From: Nematostella vectensis
Lineage: Eukaryota; Cnidaria; Anthozoa; Actiniaria; Edwardsiidae
Direction of reading: 5' to 3'
Assembly: GCF_932526225.1 (NCBI RefSeq)
Contig: NC_064036.1
Location: 17,322,953 to 17,382,952, forward strand
DNA length: 60,000 bases
A program made the translations under genes and the position numbers. A model generated the notes under the pieces. It had not been told where the DNA came from and searched no databases. It saw only the letters and a program-made list of their open reading frames with translations. Of this stretch, positions 58,519-60,000 are shown piece after piece; position 1 is the first letter of the stretch; the number at the start of each line of letters is the position of its first letter.

Positions 58519-59450
58519 TGACCCCTCTCAACCAGGAAACTACAGGCCAATAGCTATTCTTTTCTCCTTTAAAAAAATCCTTGAAAAACTTGTATATGAT
58601 CAATTAATCTTCTATCTTGAAAAGCATAATATCTTATTTCAATATCAGTTTGGATTCAGGAAAGGCCACTTTACAGAGCATGCAATCTTAGAAACTATCG
58701 AAAACCTTAAAACAGCACTAGATCAAAACATGCTGACCTGTGGTATTCTCCTTGATTTCTCGAAGGCATTTGATACCCTAAACCATAACATTTTACTTGA
58801 TAAAATGTACAAATATGGAATTAGGGATACCCCACAAAAATGGTTTTCAAGCTACCTAAATGAAAGAAAACAGTTTGTCAAATTAGGAAACACTGAATCG
58901 GACCTTCAACCAATTACCTGCGGAGTCCCACAAGGGTCAACACTTGGACCTTTGCTTTTTCTTCTATACATCAATGACCTCCCACACTCCTAAAAAAAAC
59001 TGAAATTCAGGATATTTGCAGACGATACAAACATTTTCTATTCATCTAAAAATCCTAAAGATTTAGAGCTAACCATTAACACTGAACTATTAAATGTAAT
59101 CAAATATTGCAATGCAAATAAATTATCCATTAACTTTAAGAAAACTAACTACATTATTATTAAATCACCTAGGAAGAAAGTTAGTATCATCATCACAGCC
59201 TGTGATATCGAGCACAAAAGTACTATTAAATATCTTGGCATGTTTATTGACAATCACCTTAAAAACAATCATCCATGCATCATCATTAAGGGATACGAGG
59301 ACTTATTTTTAAACAGGCACTTTTTCCGTTTATTTTACAATGGTTAATGTAATCTAGATATTCTTTATATGTAATTATTTGTTTTCTTTATTTCGTTTAA
59401 AATGCCCACATAGATTTAGCGCTTTACAAATAAATATTATTATTAATTAA
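58519..59450 (+). mobile_element. Broken non-LTR retrotransposon (CR1/L2-like) 3' end
   Basis: The reverse transcriptase can be followed by eye: NYRPIAILFSF, QYQFGFRKGH, LLDFSKAFDTLNH (catalytic Asp), CGVPQGSTLGPLLF, then after a stop and frame change at about 58990-59000 RIFADDTNIFY (the FADD catalytic pair) and TIKYLGMFIDNHLKN. The 5' part is missing. The tail TTTAGCGCTTTACAAATAAATATTATTATTA is the usual short-repeat ending of this kind of element. It is inactive and lies just past the second gene. Confidence 0.85.
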
Positions 59451-59756
59451 ACTGAAAACACGAGATTTTTGCACTAAAATACTCCAAAGGGATCATTAAC
59501 ATACTAACACTTCTCTCATTAACTGCTGGCTGCAAGTGTCACAGCAGTCCGGATAAACCTCGTCAAGTTGAATATTCAGATAAACTCGTCCCAAAGCTGC
59601 AATTACGATGAAAAAGTCAGCCTCTTATTTCCTTTGCCTTTTTAGCGAACGTCCTTAATGCAAGAGAAAAAACTGTCTGTGTTGAACGCGATCGGAGCCT
59701 GCTAAGTCATAATCCTCGGTCTACCCCATCACAACTAATGCAAAGAGAAATCCCTA
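59451..59756. other. Nothing recognised
   Basis: About 300 bp without repeats or frames of note between the retrotransposon tail and the telomere-like repeats. Confidence 0.5.
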
Positions 59757-60000
59757 AGACTAACCCCAACCCCAACCCCAACCCAAACCCCAACCCCAAC
59801 CCCAACCCAAACCCCAACCCCAACCCCAAACCCAAACCCAACCCCAACCCCAACCCCAACCCTAACCCTAACCCTACCCTACCCTAACCCCAACCCCAAC
59901 CCCAACCCCAACCCCAACCCCAACCCCAACCCCAACCCCAACCCTAACCCTAACCCTAACCCTACCCCAACCCAAACCCCAACCCCAACCCCAACCCAAA
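59757..60000 (+). repeat. Degenerate telomere-like repeat (CCCCAA/CCCTAA)
   Basis: A run of CCCCAA, CCCAAA, CCCTAA and CCCTA units to the window edge. Stretches of true CCCTAA (for example about 59860-59875 and 59940-59960) are mixed with CCCCAA, which dominates. It runs off the window, so its length is unknown. Confidence 0.85.

Noticed and set aside
1-60000. tRNA, rRNA or CRISPR features
   Set aside because: I looked for tRNA T-loop (GGTTCGAATCC-like) blocks and for regular short spaced repeats. The tandem repeats present are minisatellites without unique spacers, and no RNA gene was recognised.

Overview
The window is animal nuclear DNA: AT-rich, dominated by introns and repeats, with GT/AG splice sites, AATAAA polyadenylation signals and no long uninterrupted ORFs. 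Tandem D8C (uromodulin-type) modules, a CR1/L2-like non-LTR reverse transcriptase remnant, several short inverted-repeat DNA elements and CCCTAA/CCCCAA repeats suggest an invertebrate, perhaps an anthozoan cnidarian. The organism call is inference only. All exon models were built by eye from open frame, splice signals and intron phase, with no transcript evidence.

Layout. 1-14600: no convincing gene; a mosaic of repeats, including a 1.4-kb element whose inverted copy lies at 47.8-50.5 kb, about 3.5 tandem copies of an 880-bp unit, a MITE inserted in one of those copies, and a hairpin-forming 25-bp minisatellite. 14719-46322 (+): a large secreted multi-D8C gene. Two short exons encode the signal peptide, 17 exons each encode one D8C module, and three small exons encode a charged helical tail. 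The model closes in frame at about 2434 aa. Modules 1-16 all sit in symmetric phase 1-1 exons. Most lie in 1.59-kb tandem units, and the array contains two superimposed higher-order duplications (offsets 6925 and 4758 bp). 46.8-51.5 kb: repeats, including a TTAA-flanked inverted-repeat element inserted in an older repeat.

51657-58258 (+): a second eight-exon gene of about 327 aa that I cannot name. Its core is a duplicated exon trio: short basic linker, Cys-rich zinc-ribbon-like segment, and a 64-residue domain in exons of exactly 190 nt. It ends in a Pro/Thr/Ala repeat tail. The intron before its second Cys-rich exon holds a 27-bp minisatellite in which every unit carries a 3' splice-site-like motif. 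58519-59450: broken non-LTR reverse transcriptase. 59757-60000: degenerate telomere-like repeats running off the edge, oriented CCCTAA.

The most unusual systems are the rapidly expanding one-exon-one-domain D8C array, in which all 16 repeat modules have lost the same two cysteines that the last module keeps, and the unrecognised duplicated-module gene.
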